The notes beneath the pieces are model-generated. The model was given only the letters and a program-made list of their open reading frames with translations. It ran no database searches and was not told the DNA's origin. This document shows, piece by piece, positions 33,991 to 43,006 of a stretch of DNA of 64,000 bases (the stretch's first letter is position 1; the number at the start of each line of letters is the position of its first letter). This DNA comes from Rhodothermus bifroesti (GTDB lineage: Bacteria > Bacteroidota > Rhodothermia > Rhodothermales > Rhodothermaceae). The DNA is taken from NCBI RefSeq assembly GCF_017908595.1, contig NZ_JAGKTL010000002.1, positions 62,001 to 126,000 on the forward strand. Reading direction: 5' to 3'. Made by a program: the position numbers and the translations under genes.

Positions 33991-35808
33991 ATGCGTTACT
34001 TATCCTATCGTATCACTGGTGCTGGTCTTTTGTTCTGGCTTTTAGCTAGCATGGCTCAAGCCCAGATGCCTACTTGGGAAGTGGTCGCAACCACACCCTC
34101 CCCTGGAGCAACAAACGTAGCCGCGCAGACTACCGTTTCGTTTACGTTTTCGCTCCCTTTGTCTTTACCCCAGGTTGATACGTTGCCTTTCGATGTATCT
34201 GTTGCACCTTGCACCGCCCTCCGCATTGCTGGTGCTTCCCCTTGCAGCCAGAGGCCCCAAAGCACGTTGAGTGAGGATGGCCGCACGCTTTTGTTTGCGG
34301 TCGAGCATCTGGCGCGAACGACCTATACCTGGAGTGTACCAGAAATTGTGGCAACCGAGACCGATCTGACGTTTCGCCTGTTCTTCTTAACCTATGCCAC
34401 TGCCGATGTATTGGCTGGTGCTACCGTGCAGGGTACGGTTCAGCTTGCAGGCTATACCGGTGGTCTAGCGCGCGTAGCATCGCCTCCTTTAACGCTTTCA
34501 CCGCTTGGCCAGAGGCTGCGCGCTTGGGTACGGCCCCAGCTTGTGGGTTTAGCGTTGCCCTCACTTTTGGATCCGCTGGTTCAACGGGTTCATGACTCTG
34601 TGGCCACTAAGCAGTCGGCAGCGAGCTTTGAGCAGATGAATCCTGAAGGGATGGTGGTTGTGCTGGTGGATGCTTATGGCAATGTGGCTGGAGGCGCTAC
34701 AGTAGCTTTGGATGGCACGTTCGCGATTGCACATGTACCCGAGGGTCGCTATGCGCTCGAAGGGCTGTTGCTCCATTATAATCGCCAAAGCGGTACCTTA
34801 CGGCTGGGCTATGCGATGTTGGATGCCGATCAGGATGGCGAGGCCGATTCCATTCAGGTGAGCGGTGAAAACATATCTGGGCTTATTTTGACCGGTTCTG
34901 GCCTGGAACTGACCCGCATTACAGCAGCAGCGCAGCAGGCCGCAGCCGACCAGATGGCAGCGATAGTGCTGGAAGGTACAGCTACGCTCAGCGGTATCGC
35001 TGCGGCTTCGGTACCCTTGATAGAGGGGATGCCCGATGGCAAAGCGCTGCTGTGGGTATATCTCTACGGGAGCAGTGATGCAGATCCACAGGTCCTTGCG
35101 TTGGTTCAAGGCTCATCAGGAACATTGCTTCCATTGCTCTTGGGCTCGGCCTCGCAGCTTGGCCTTCCGGTGCCGCTGCCGCCGCTGCCTACGCCTTTTG
35201 TCGATAGCGACGTAGCCGTTGCAGCAGCAGAAGCAAGTGGGGGAGCTGACTTTCGGCTTGCCGTTAGTAATGCAGTGCTCGTCGCCATGCTGGCCGGGCT
35301 GTTTGCCCCCCTGGCGAATCAGCCCGAATTTGTCTATGAAGACCCGGCGCTTCCGGTCTGGACAATCGCCTATCTGCAGCTGGATTACTGGATCGACACA
35401 CTTGAAGTCCCTATCATGGCCAAAACACTTGAAGAAGTTGGGCAAGTCTACTACGTGCACTTGCAGCAAGGAACGGTCCTAGGAAGTCGTTCCATGATGC
35501 GCGAGCGGGCCACAAGCGTTACGCCGCTACCAAGCGGGTCTCCTGAGGCATGGTCGCTGGAGCCTAACTATCCTAATCCGTTTCGAACAGCGACCGTGAT
35601 TCCTTTCCGGTTAGCTGAAAGTAGCGCGGTGGTGCTGGAGGTCATCAATCCTTTAGGACAGCGGGTGACGACGCTGCTTGAAGGCACGTTGCCTGCGGGA
35701 CGTTATGAGGTCCGTTGGGAAGCGGGGCATCAAGCGGCTGGTTTGTATCTGGTGCGCTTGCGGGCAGGTGCTTACCAGAAAACCCAGCTCATGGTGTTGC
35801 AACGATAA
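33991..35808 (+). CDS. Secreted protein with C-terminal type IX sorting domain
   Basis: 605 residues from ATG 33991, which directly opens a signal peptide (MRYLSYRITGAGLLFWLLAS, AQAQ) and has AGGGAG just upstream; ATG 33964 is the alternative. After the signal comes an Ig-like domain (TTPSPGATNVAAQTTVSFTF, about 30-150) of the SbsA/Big type. A middle region contains GNVAGGATVALDGTFAIAHV (a carboxypeptidase-regulatory-like beta fold) and an acidic DADQDGEADS calcium-like loop. The last 75-80 residues are a type A T9SS sorting domain: LEPNYPNPFRTATVIPFRL, NPLGQRVTTLLEG and GLYLVRLRAG. It should cross the outer membrane by the T9SS and be surface-attached or released. No T9SS component is in the window. 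Its substrate is unknown. Confidence 0.85.
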   Translation: MRYLSYRITGAGLLFWLLASMAQAQMPTWEVVATTPSPGATNVAAQTTVSFTFSLPLSLPQVDTLPFDVSVAPCTALRIAGASPCSQRPQSTLSEDGRTLLFAVEHLARTTYTWSVPEIVATETDLTFRLFFLTYATADVLAGATVQGTVQLAGYTGGLARVASPPLTLSPLGQRLRAWVRPQLVGLALPSLLDPLVQRVHDSVATKQSAASFEQMNPEGMVVVLVDAYGNVAGGATVALDGTFAIAHVPEGRYALEGLLLHYNRQSGTLRLGYAMLDADQDGEADSIQVSGENISGLILTGSGLELTRITAAAQQAAADQMAAIVLEGTATLSGIAAASVPLIEGMPDGKALLWVYLYGSSDADPQVLALVQGSSGTLLPLLLGSASQLGLPVPLPPLPTPFVDSDVAVAAAEASGGADFRLAVSNAVLVAMLAGLFAPLANQPEFVYEDPALPVWTIAYLQLDYWIDTLEVPIMAKTLEEVGQVYYVHLQQGTVLGSRSMMRERATSVTPLPSGSPEAWSLEPNYPNPFRTATVIPFRLAESSAVVLEVINPLGQRVTTLLEGTLPAGRYEVRWEAGHQAAGLYLVRLRAGAYQKTQLMVLQR

Positions 35809-35834
35809 GCCTATCTGGGCGTTAACGCGATGCG

Positions 35835-35867
35835 AAGGGCGATCCTGCCAAGAAGGGGATCGCCTTT
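35835..35867 (+). terminator. Likely terminator after the T9SS-sorted protein
   Basis: AAGGGCGATCC and GGATCGCCTTT pair over 11 positions (one G-T pair) around an 11-base loop, followed by CGTATCTTT. It lies 27 bases after the stop and 35 bases before the RubisCO-like gene. Confidence 0.6.
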
Positions 35868-35901
35868 CGTATCTTTAAAGGCCTGGTTTAAAAGTCCCAT
35901 C

Positions 35902-37020
35902 ATGAACAGCTACTTGGAGGTAACCTATCGGCTACGGGTCCCGTTGGAGGTGCAGGGGACCTTTGCGCGTGCTGTGCTCTTGGAACAGACTGTTGAAACC
36001 CCGGAAGAGGTAGCCTTGCGGGTGCCTCGGGTGCGCCATGAACTTATGGGCGAGATTGTTGCCCTAGAGCCTCAGGAAGATGGTAGTGCTCGGTTGGTGC
36101 TGCACTTGCCCACACTGACTGCTGCCATCGATCCGGCCCAGTTTCTGAATGTGCTTTTTGGCAACGTTTCGCTGCACGATGAGGTAGAGTTGGAAGATTT
36201 TGAGTTGCCTCCGGAGATGCAGCATCGGTTTCCCGGGCCGCGATGGGGTATTGCTGGAGTGCGTAAGCTACTTGGCGTTGAGGATCGACCGCTAACGGCT
36301 TCGGCAATCAAGCCCGTAGGACTTTCTGTAGAGGAGCTTGTGGCGTTGTGCCGCAGCCTTGCCGAAGGTGGCATTGATCTAATAAAGGACGATCACTACT
36401 GGGCTGATCATCCATTTGCACCCTTTGAGCAGCGTGTGCGCCGCTGCCATGAAGCAGTGGCCGAGGTTGCAGCCCGCACGGGGCGGCGCATTCTTTATGC
36501 GCCCAGTTTGTCGGGTACGCCTTCTGAAGTGTTGCGCCAAGCTGAGCAAGCCCAGGCATGGGGCGTAGAAGCGGTGCTTATCGCACCGATGTTGCTGGGG
36601 CTTCCGTTCTTCTACGAGCTAGTCACGCGCCATCTTTCGGTACCTGTGATGGCCCATCCGAGCTTTGGCGGTGCCGGACGCATCCGTCCGGAGGCGCTTC
36701 TGGGCAAAGTGTTCCGACTCTATGGAGCAGACATGATCATCTTTCCCAGTTTTGGCGGCCGCTTTAGCTATAGTCGGGCAACCTGTCGGGCGCTGGCCGA
36801 TCGGATGCGGAGTCGCTGGGGGTCTTACCTTCCTGCACTGCCGGTTCCTGCCGGCGGAATGCAGGTGGAGCGCGCGCGCGAGCTGGTAGAGTTTTTTGGT
36901 CGTGACGTGATGCTACTCATTGGGGGCAGCTTGCTGCGGGCTTTGCCTGGAGCAGAGTTGACGGCGCGCACGCGCGCTTTGGTCGACAGCGTGCTTGAAG
37001 CAACGGCCGCGTTGCCTTAG
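35902..37020 (+). CDS. RubisCO-like protein (form IV)
   Basis: 372 residues from ATG 35902; an earlier frame start at 35830 lies in the terminator and is rejected. The RubisCO large-chain N-terminal domain (about 1-120) and barrel (about 125-372) are both present. Lysines matching RubisCO K175 and K201 are kept (K137 in ASAIKPVGLS, K162 in GGIDLIKDDHYWAD). The metal ligand after KDD is His165 instead of Glu, and the loop-6 Lys334 position is replaced (FPSFGGRFSYS). The phosphate sites PAGGMQV and LIGGSLL are largely preserved. Form IV proteins act as enolases, isomerases or decarboxylases in methionine salvage or sugar-acid routes. MAHPSFGG and the GRFSYSR segment recall the non-photosynthetic group, but I cannot assign a subclass. 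No Calvin-cycle or salvage genes are nearby. The stop interlocks with the convergent M24 peptidase. Confidence 0.9.
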   Translation: MNSYLEVTYRLRVPLEVQGTFARAVLLEQTVETPEEVALRVPRVRHELMGEIVALEPQEDGSARLVLHLPTLTAAIDPAQFLNVLFGNVSLHDEVELEDFELPPEMQHRFPGPRWGIAGVRKLLGVEDRPLTASAIKPVGLSVEELVALCRSLAEGGIDLIKDDHYWADHPFAPFEQRVRRCHEAVAEVAARTGRRILYAPSLSGTPSEVLRQAEQAQAWGVEAVLIAPMLLGLPFFYELVTRHLSVPVMAHPSFGGAGRIRPEALLGKVFRLYGADMIIFPSFGGRFSYSRATCRALADRMRSRWGSYLPALPVPAGGMQVERARELVEFFGRDVMLLIGGSLLRALPGAELTARTRALVDSVLEATAALP

Positions 37021-38126
37021 TCTAGCTGTCGCAAGGCGCGAGGGTAGGGGCTAAGCGTTTCGGCGCCGTTTTCTGTAACAAGCACATCGTCTTCGATGCG
37101 GGCCCCACCCCGGCCCGTCAGATAAATGCCAGGCTCGACCGTAAAGACCATACCAGGGCGTAGCGGGACCGTGTTGTCGGACCGCAGATAAGGCGGTTCG
37201 TGGACTTCCAAGCCTAGCCCATGTCCGGTACGGTGCACAAAGTAAGGACCATAACCTGCTTGCGTAATCACCTGACGTGCGGCTTCATCGATGGTCCTCG
37301 CCGGGACATTAGGCGCAACCCGAGCGCGAGCAGCCTCGTTAGCCGCCAGTACGATTTCGGTAATCCGCATAAGCTCGCTTTCGACCGAGCCGATAGCAAA
37401 CATGCGGGTCAGGTCGGCACAGTACCCTTCGACGCGTGCACCCCAGTCGATCAAAATCAGCGCAGGCGGCTTGAGCGGTCGGTCGCCGGGTACCGCATGC
37501 GGATTGGCACTAGAAGGGCCAAAAGCTACAATCGGAGAAAAGGGAAGTTCGGGGTCGCTACCGGCACGCAAAAGTTGTAGCGTAAGCTCTGCGGCTACTT
37601 CACGTTCGGTAATGTCGGGTCGGATAACTGGCAACGTAGCCTCCAGGGCTTGCCAGGCCACGGCCAGCGCGCGGCGTATGGCTGCCACTTCCGCCGCATC
37701 TTTTTGCGCCCGTAACTGGGCCAGCACAGCCTCGGCAGGCAAAAGGCGCACCTCAAGGGCTGCTTGCTCAAGAAGCTGCAACTCTAAAAAACGGAACCAT
37801 TGCGGCTCCACTCCAATGCGAGCGCGCGCTAAGCGACAAGCCTGCAGAGCTGCTTGTACCGCTTTAGGCCAATCGGCAGGATTTTCGCCATAAGGGAATG
37901 CCTCTACGGTAAAAGGGAGGAGGGAAAGTTTTCCAGCCTCTAATTCGGGCAGCACCAACGCTGGATTCCCATTTGCTGGAAAGATCCCTAGTACGGGACG
38001 CTCCGAAAGGTGCACGTGCAATCCAGTTAGGTACGTCAGGCTAGGGCTTGCATTGAGCACAACAGCATCGAGGGTGTGTGCCGCAAGCAGGGCCTGCAAG
38101 CGCTGAAGTCGAACGTTTAGGGTCAT
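37017..38126 (-). CDS. M24-family Xaa-Pro peptidase
   Basis: 369 residues from ATG 38126; a TTG at 38138 is rejected as the start. The N-terminal creatinase-like domain (about 1-130) contains VVLNASPSLTYLTGLHVH. The pita-bread catalytic domain has all five metal ligands: Asp and Asp in LILIDWGARVEGYCADLTRM, His in HRTGHGLGLEVHEPPYL, Glu in FTVEPGIYL and Glu in GARIEDDVLV. It removes N-terminal residues before proline, or cleaves X-Pro dipeptides. The length fits PepQ/PepP types; the exact specificity is open. It is cytosolic. With PepF at 32162 it forms a peptide-turnover pair in this region, though the genes are not in one operon. Confidence 0.93.
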   Translation of the reverse strand: MTLNVRLQRLQALLAAHTLDAVVLNASPSLTYLTGLHVHLSERPVLGIFPANGNPALVLPELEAGKLSLLPFTVEAFPYGENPADWPKAVQAALQACRLARARIGVEPQWFRFLELQLLEQAALEVRLLPAEAVLAQLRAQKDAAEVAAIRRALAVAWQALEATLPVIRPDITEREVAAELTLQLLRAGSDPELPFSPIVAFGPSSANPHAVPGDRPLKPPALILIDWGARVEGYCADLTRMFAIGSVESELMRITEIVLAANEAARARVAPNVPARTIDEAARQVITQAGYGPYFVHRTGHGLGLEVHEPPYLRSDNTVPLRPGMVFTVEPGIYLTGRGGARIEDDVLVTENGAETLSPYPRALRQLD

Positions 38127-38303
38127 TGCGAGTCTCAATGGGTAGGCCGTCTTAAAAATAACCTGGACTTCGAAAGGTCGCCACCGCTTTTTTAGCGTTT
38201 CTCTGAAGTTTAAGAAGGAGGATTTTTTAGGGATTCACGAACTCTGGAGCAATTTATCCGTATTTTGTTTGTTACGTAAAGTGAACGTGTTTTGCTTGCA
38301 GGC

Positions 38304-39689
38304 ATGCAGGGATTTCATGCGCTGGGACTAAATCACGAGACGGCACCGGTAGCTGTTCGTGAAGCGTTTGCGCTTTCGGATGCAGACAAACGTGCCCTGT
38401 ACGCACAGTGGTTGGCAGCAAGTTCGGGCGAGCTGGTGCTGATTTCGACCTGTAATCGGACAGAAGCTTACGTATTCGGTACTGCCTCTGAGGTCGCGTT
38501 AGCACGCACGCTCCTGAGTCAACATGCAGGTCAATGCTGGCCTGAAGAAGCAAGCTTTCACGTTCAAGATGAAGCAGCGCTCCGCCATGTGTTGGAGGTG
38601 ACTTGTGGCCTGCGCTCGCAGGTTTTAGGGGATGCACAGATTTTTCATCAGGTTAAGGCGGACTATCGGCTGGCCGTAGAAGCTGGTGTAGTCGGCACGG
38701 TGATGCACCGGCTACTGCACAGTGCATTCCGGGCAGCTAAGCGCGTTGCTGCCGAGACGGCACTGCACCGAGGCACGGTGTCGGTCGCAGGCGCTGCAAT
38801 CCAAACGGTGCATCGCTATTTTGCTCGGCGTGGGCACCCTAAGTTGCAGGGATTGCGTGTGCTGGTGTTAGGGGCTGGTGAGATGGCACGCCTGGCGTTG
38901 GAGGCCCTTCGGGCTTTGGCGCCTGCGCAGCTGTTGCTCGCCAACCGGACGCAAGTCCGTGCCGAAGCGCTGGCGCAGCCTGGAGAACAGGTCGTCCCGT
39001 GGCCTCAGCGATACCAAGCCCTGGCCCAGGTAGACCTGGTCATTGTGGCCACCAGTGCTCCTGCGCCGGTGTTGGTGGCCGATGCGCTTCCCCCTCGGTG
39101 CCAAGATCATCCTTTACTGCTCGTGGATTTAGCCCTTCCGCGCAACGTTGATCCAGCCATTGACCACCTTCCTGGTCATCACGTGCTGGACCTGGACGCG
39201 CTCAAAGCCCAACAGGCTGCGGTTGAAAAGCGTCGCCAGGAGGCTGCCCAGCAAGCACGTCAAATTTGCCAGGAAGTATTGCATGAGTTTGTAACCTGGT
39301 ACTTTCACCAGCAAGCGCTCCAACCGGCCATTCAAGCCCTCCGCGATGCCTTTGAAACCATTCGCCGACAAGAGATTGAACGTCACCACCGGCGGTTTTC
39401 GGAAATCGACCGTGCCGAGCTGGACCGGCTGACGCGTTCGATCATGCAAAAACTCCTGGCTATTCCGGTTGTGCGGCTCAAAAGCATTGATCCCGAAAGC
39501 ATTGATTTCGTGCGGGGCATTCAGCTGCTGGCCCAGCTTTTTGCTCGTCCGGCTTGTGAGGAAGACCTAACAGCCGTTTCGCTGCCAGATCCCTCCCGTC
39601 TTCTGGAACGCTTACGCGTGCAGGGCACCTGCCCGGTTACTGGATTTTCAAGCATTTTGACCGAGCGTTTGCCTGAGGGTGATGCTTGA
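38304..39689 (+). CDS. hemA: Glutamyl-tRNA reductase
   Basis: 461 residues from ATG 38304; the TTG at 38292 is a weaker start. The enzyme reduces glutamyl-tRNA to glutamate-1-semialdehyde with NADPH, the first step of tetrapyrrole synthesis by the C5 route. The catalytic Cys is C50 in LVLISTCNRTEAYV. FHALGLNHETAPVAVRE opens the protein. LRSQVLGDAQIFHQVK and the NADPH fold LRVLVLGAGEMARLAL follow, then IVATSAPAPVL and VDLALPRNVDPAI. The C-terminal dimerisation helices carry RSIMQKLLAIPVVRLK. It starts the hemA-hemC-hemD run; hemC overlaps it by 8 bases. A 177-base leader region upstream has no obvious riboswitch. Confidence 0.96.
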   Translation: MQGFHALGLNHETAPVAVREAFALSDADKRALYAQWLAASSGELVLISTCNRTEAYVFGTASEVALARTLLSQHAGQCWPEEASFHVQDEAALRHVLEVTCGLRSQVLGDAQIFHQVKADYRLAVEAGVVGTVMHRLLHSAFRAAKRVAAETALHRGTVSVAGAAIQTVHRYFARRGHPKLQGLRVLVLGAGEMARLALEALRALAPAQLLLANRTQVRAEALAQPGEQVVPWPQRYQALAQVDLVIVATSAPAPVLVADALPPRCQDHPLLLVDLALPRNVDPAIDHLPGHHVLDLDALKAQQAAVEKRRQEAAQQARQICQEVLHEFVTWYFHQQALQPAIQALRDAFETIRRQEIERHHRRFSEIDRAELDRLTRSIMQKLLAIPVVRLKSIDPESIDFVRGIQLLAQLFARPACEEDLTAVSLPDPSRLLERLRVQGTCPVTGFSSILTERLPEGDA

Positions 39690-40635
39690 GCTTACAGTAA
39701 GGCTGGGGACGCGGGGTAGTCTGCTCGCCCGCCAGCAGGCGCTTTCGATCTGTGCTTTTCTGGAAGCCCAAGGGGTTCGAGTGCAAGTGGTCATTATCCA
39801 AACCACAGGCGATCAGATACAAGAAGTGCCGCTGGCACAAATGGGTAGCAAAGGACTGTTTACTAAGGAGCTGGATCAGGCATTGCTGGAAGGCCGCATC
39901 GACCTGGCTGTTCACTCTTTGAAAGATCTCCCCACCGAGCTACCCAAAGGACTGGTGCTGGCCGCTATACCTGAGCGGGCCTCGCCTTGGGATGTATTTG
40001 TGGCACATCCGTCGTTTAGCGGCACCTTAGCCGACTTGCCAACAGGGGCTGTGCTGGCTACCTCGTCGCTTAGAAGGCAAGCGCAGTTGCGGGCTTGGCG
40101 CGCTGATGTGCAGGTTGTATCGGTCCGTGGTAACGTCGATACGCGTTTGCGTAGGCTTCAGGAAAAGGGCTGGCATGGACTGATTCTAGCGGAGGCTGGA
40201 CTAATGCGCTTGGGACGATCCGAGGTGATCCGAGAGCGGGTGCCTCCAGAAGTTATGCTGCCTGCTGTAGGGCAAGGCGCTTTGGGGGTGGTGTGTAACG
40301 CCGACAACGAGCGGGTATGCCGGCTGCTTGAAGCTATGCATCATCCTCCTACGGCGGCAGCCGTACGCGCGGAGCGTGCGTTTTTGCGTGCCCTTGAAGG
40401 GGGGTGCCAGGTCCCCGTGGCCGCGTTGGGTAAGGTCGAAGGGTCAGCACTGGTACTGCGCGGGCGTGTGGTGTCGCTGGATGGGCGTTGGGTCATAGAA
40501 GGAAGTCGCCAGGGATCGATAGCGGCTCCAGAAGCCCTGGGGGAAGCCCTGGCCGCTGAGCTGCTTACCAAAGGAGCGCGTGCAATCCTGGAAGAGATTC
40601 GAGGGGCGGCACCAGGGCAAAACGCAGAAGACTGA
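39682..40635 (+). CDS. hemC: Hydroxymethylbilane synthase (porphobilinogen deaminase)
   Basis: 317 residues from ATG 39682; the preceding GTG codon at 39679 is less likely. HemC polymerises four porphobilinogens on a dipyrromethane cofactor. RLGTRGSLLARQQA binds substrate; the catalytic Asp is D82 in VHSLKDLPTELP. ATSSLRRQAQL and VSVRGNVDTRLRRL follow, and the cofactor attaches to C242 in EGGCQVPVAAL. The start lies within the last codons of hemA (8-base overlap), so the two are translationally linked. The stop is 4 bases before hemD. Confidence 0.97.
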   Translation: MLELTVRLGTRGSLLARQQALSICAFLEAQGVRVQVVIIQTTGDQIQEVPLAQMGSKGLFTKELDQALLEGRIDLAVHSLKDLPTELPKGLVLAAIPERASPWDVFVAHPSFSGTLADLPTGAVLATSSLRRQAQLRAWRADVQVVSVRGNVDTRLRRLQEKGWHGLILAEAGLMRLGRSEVIRERVPPEVMLPAVGQGALGVVCNADNERVCRLLEAMHHPPTAAAVRAERAFLRALEGGCQVPVAALGKVEGSALVLRGRVVSLDGRWVIEGSRQGSIAAPEALGEALAAELLTKGARAILEEIRGAAPGQNAED

Positions 40636-40639
40636 GCAC

Positions 40640-41353
40640 ATGGGCAGCGTAGTATTTTTGCTACGAACGGAAGCGGACGCTGAGGACCCTTTTGCCGCTG
40701 TGCTCCATGCGGCTGGATACCAACCCTTTGTGCTTGGGGTACAGGAGGTGGTATGGGTTGATCCAGAACAACTGCAGCGAGTGCTTGCGCATCCGGAAGC
40801 CTACGGTGGATTGATCCTGACCAGCCCTCGCGCGGTCGAAGCAGTGCGCCGATTAGGCCAGCTGCTTGAAGCCTGGCGCACGCACCCTGTCTATGCTGTG
40901 GGTCCCCGTACAGCCGAAGCGGCGCGGGCGTTAGGTTTACGCCCCTGTGGACAAGAAAGCGGTACAGGGATCAACTTGGCCCACTTTATCCTGACGCAGC
41001 CGCGACCCAAACGCCCACTGCTGTTTCTCTGTGGAGCACGGCGAAGCGAGGAACTACCAGTGCTGCTGCGTCAGCAGGGCATACCTTTGGAAGAATGCGT
41101 TGTTTACGATACGCGTCCAATCATACCCGACGTGCCCACAGCGGCTCCCCTACCTGACTGGGTAGTACTGTTCAGCCCTTCGGCCTGGGAAAGTGCGCGC
41201 CAGCTAAGTCTAGACTGGTCCAGAGTGCGCATCGCTGCTATTGGTCCAACCACAGCCCAAGCGCTAAGGCAGCAACAGGTGCGTGTGGATGCCGTAGCGG
41301 CTAAGCCAACGCCTGAAGGCCTGCTCCAGGCCCTTTCGGCTGTATCGGTCTAG
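40640..41353 (+). CDS. hemD: Uroporphyrinogen-III synthase
   Basis: 237 residues from ATG 40640; upstream in-frame starts lie inside hemC. HemD cyclises hydroxymethylbilane with inversion of ring D. This family diverges fast; recognition rests on the two-domain pattern GLILTSPRAVEAVRRLG, YAVGPRTAEAARALG, PLLFLCGARRSEELPVLL, CVVYDTRP, WVVLFSPSAWESAR and AAIGPTTAQALRQ, and on its place straight after hemC. Length is normal. hemB and hemL are not in the window. Confidence 0.92.
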   Translation: MGSVVFLLRTEADAEDPFAAVLHAAGYQPFVLGVQEVVWVDPEQLQRVLAHPEAYGGLILTSPRAVEAVRRLGQLLEAWRTHPVYAVGPRTAEAARALGLRPCGQESGTGINLAHFILTQPRPKRPLLFLCGARRSEELPVLLRQQGIPLEECVVYDTRPIIPDVPTAAPLPDWVVLFSPSAWESARQLSLDWSRVRIAAIGPTTAQALRQQQVRVDAVAAKPTPEGLLQALSAVSV

Positions 41354-41362
41354 AGGTTTGCC

Positions 41363-41785
41363 ATGTGGTTACAACGCATCATCACGCTTAAGCCGCGTCC
41401 ACGCGGCTTCCACCTGATTACCGACGAAGTACTGGCACAGCTTCCCGAGCTCCGATCAGTACGCATCGGCTTGCTGCATGTGTTTATTCAGCACACTTCG
41501 GCCAGCTTAACGCTCAACGAAAACGCTAGTCCAGAAGTGCGGGCCGACTTTGAGCGGTATTTTAGCCGCGCTGTACCCGATGGTGCTCCTTATTTTGCCC
41601 ATACCCTTGAAGGCCCCGATGACATGCCAGCGCACATCAAAGCTTCGCTGCTCGGTAGCAGTCTCCTACTGCCGGTGCGCGACGGCCGACTGGCCGTAGG
41701 CACCTGGCAGGGCATTTACCTCTGCGAACATCGCCACAATGGCGGTGCCCGCCGACTGGTACTGACGCTTTGGGGTGAGCCCTAA
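41363..41785 (+). CDS. YjbQ/UPF0047 family protein, canonical subfamily
   Basis: 140 residues. Classical YjbQ marks are [18 protein letters not shown] (residues 34-51), [20 protein letters not shown] with the conserved His residues, [20 protein letters not shown] and CEHRHNGG. Family members can complement a thiamine-phosphate synthase defect, but the natural role is uncertain. It lies 9 bases behind hemD and so is probably in the hem operon. It is the second YjbQ-type gene in the window; the copy at 12082 belongs to a different subfamily. The convergent manC gene ends 6 bases away. Confidence 0.93.
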   Translation: MWLQRIITLKPRPRGFHLITDEVLAQLPELRSVRIGLLHVFIQHTSASLTLNENASPEVRADFERYFSRAVPDGAPYFAHTLEGPDDMPAHIKASLLGSSLLLPVRDGRLAVGTWQGIYLCEHRHNGGARRLVLTLWGEP

Positions 41786-41791
41786 AAATCC

Positions 41792-42868
41792 TTACAGGTA
41801 AGCATCCAACCGATGGGTTTGCAGGTATTCGACAATGTTTTTTACCTGCTGGGTGCTTTCCAGATGGCAAATCAGCAGGGCATCCTCAGTGTCGATAACG
41901 GCCGTGTCATGGATGCCTACCAGTACCACCAGGCGCCGTTCTGCATCGACGTAATTGCGGCTGGCATTGTGCACAATGACGTGGCCCTGGAGGGCATTGC
42001 CCAAGGCGTCTTTTTCGCTTAGGTCGTAGACGGCCCGCCAATCACCTACATCGTTCCACTCGAAGTTGCCAGGCACAACCCACACGTTTTCGGCCCTTTC
42101 CATGACGCCATAGTCAATGGAAATGCTGGGACAAACCTGGTAGGCTTCTTCGAGCAGATGCGGCTCTTTAGGGGTACCCAAAGCTTGCCGAAGCGGTTCA
42201 AAGGCTTCGTAAAGATCGGGTAAGTAACGTTGGATGGCGTTCAGAATGGTATCCGCACGCCAAATGAACATGCCACTGTTCCAGAGAAAATCGCCCGAGT
42301 CTAAGAAGCGCTCGGCCGTGGCTAGGTCAGGCTTTTCCGCAAAGGTACGTACGCGGTAGGGGCGGGGCTCATCGAACAAGTGTTCGGTTGAGCCTTCAAA
42401 TTGAATATAACCATAACCTGTGGCAGGGTAAGTCGGATTCAAGCCTATGGTAACCAGAGCGCCAGGCTGGCGGGCTTTTTCAATAGCTACCTGGAGTGTC
42501 TGATGGAAGGCGCGCACATTACGAATGACATGATCAGCCGGAAGCACCACCATGAGCGCTTCAGGATCCCGGGACAGGAGTTTCAAAGCTGCGTACGTAA
42601 TGCAAGGTGCCGTATTGCGCCCTAAGGGTTCGGCCAAGATATTCTCTAAAGGCAAGGCAGGCAGTTGCTCTTGGGTTTTATCGACGTAGCGTCGATGCGT
42701 GACGATGTAGCAATGTTCAAGAGGAATCAAGCCTTGCAGGCGGGCCACTGTATTTTGCAGCAGGGTGGCTTCGCCAAAAACTTTTAAAAATTGCTTGGGA
42801 TGGCTCATGCGGCTTTTGGGCCAAAAGCGGCTGCCAATGCCGCCTGCCATAATTACAGCATAAAGCAT
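41792..42868 (-). CDS. manC: Mannose-1-phosphate guanylyltransferase
   Basis: 358 residues from ATG 42868; the upstream frame start at 42916 is rejected for lack of conservation. The enzyme makes GDP-mannose from mannose 1-phosphate and GTP. The nucleotide-binding signature is AVIMAGGIGSRFWPKSR (residues 5-21). PKQFLKVFGEATLL, EPLGRNTAPCI, VVLPADHVI, the substrate motif FAEKPD, and WNSGMFIWRAD and EWNDVGDW follow. There is no C-terminal cupin (isomerase) domain, so it is the monofunctional short form. It supplies mannose, fucose or rhamnose-type sugars for glycans or compatible solutes such as mannosylglycerate (inference). Confidence 0.94.
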   Translation of the reverse strand: MLYAVIMAGGIGSRFWPKSRMSHPKQFLKVFGEATLLQNTVARLQGLIPLEHCYIVTHRRYVDKTQEQLPALPLENILAEPLGRNTAPCITYAALKLLSRDPEALMVVLPADHVIRNVRAFHQTLQVAIEKARQPGALVTIGLNPTYPATGYGYIQFEGSTEHLFDEPRPYRVRTFAEKPDLATAERFLDSGDFLWNSGMFIWRADTILNAIQRYLPDLYEAFEPLRQALGTPKEPHLLEEAYQVCPSISIDYGVMERAENVWVVPGNFEWNDVGDWRAVYDLSEKDALGNALQGHVIVHNASRNYVDAERRLVVLVGIHDTAVIDTEDALLICHLESTQQVKNIVEYLQTHRLDAYL

Positions 42869-43006
42869 AGGTTTATGGCCAAGGGTTAGGTTAGATGAAC
42901 ACGCCGTGATGCGCAAACATCTGGCTCTGGTTGCCTGGAAAAAGGCATACTGCTAAAAGATACGGCATAGAGCTTGTTAAAAGGCAAGAAGGCAGGAAAA
43001 GAACGT

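Noticed and set aside
35902-37020. True carbon-fixing RubisCO large subunit
   Set aside because: The protein is too short, the loop-6 lysine is missing and KDDE is KDDH; a form IV RubisCO-like protein fits better.
38127-38303. Riboswitch or attenuator before hemA
   Set aside because: The 177-base leader is T-rich, with short imperfect repeats, but I could not find a convincing known motif or terminator-antiterminator pair.
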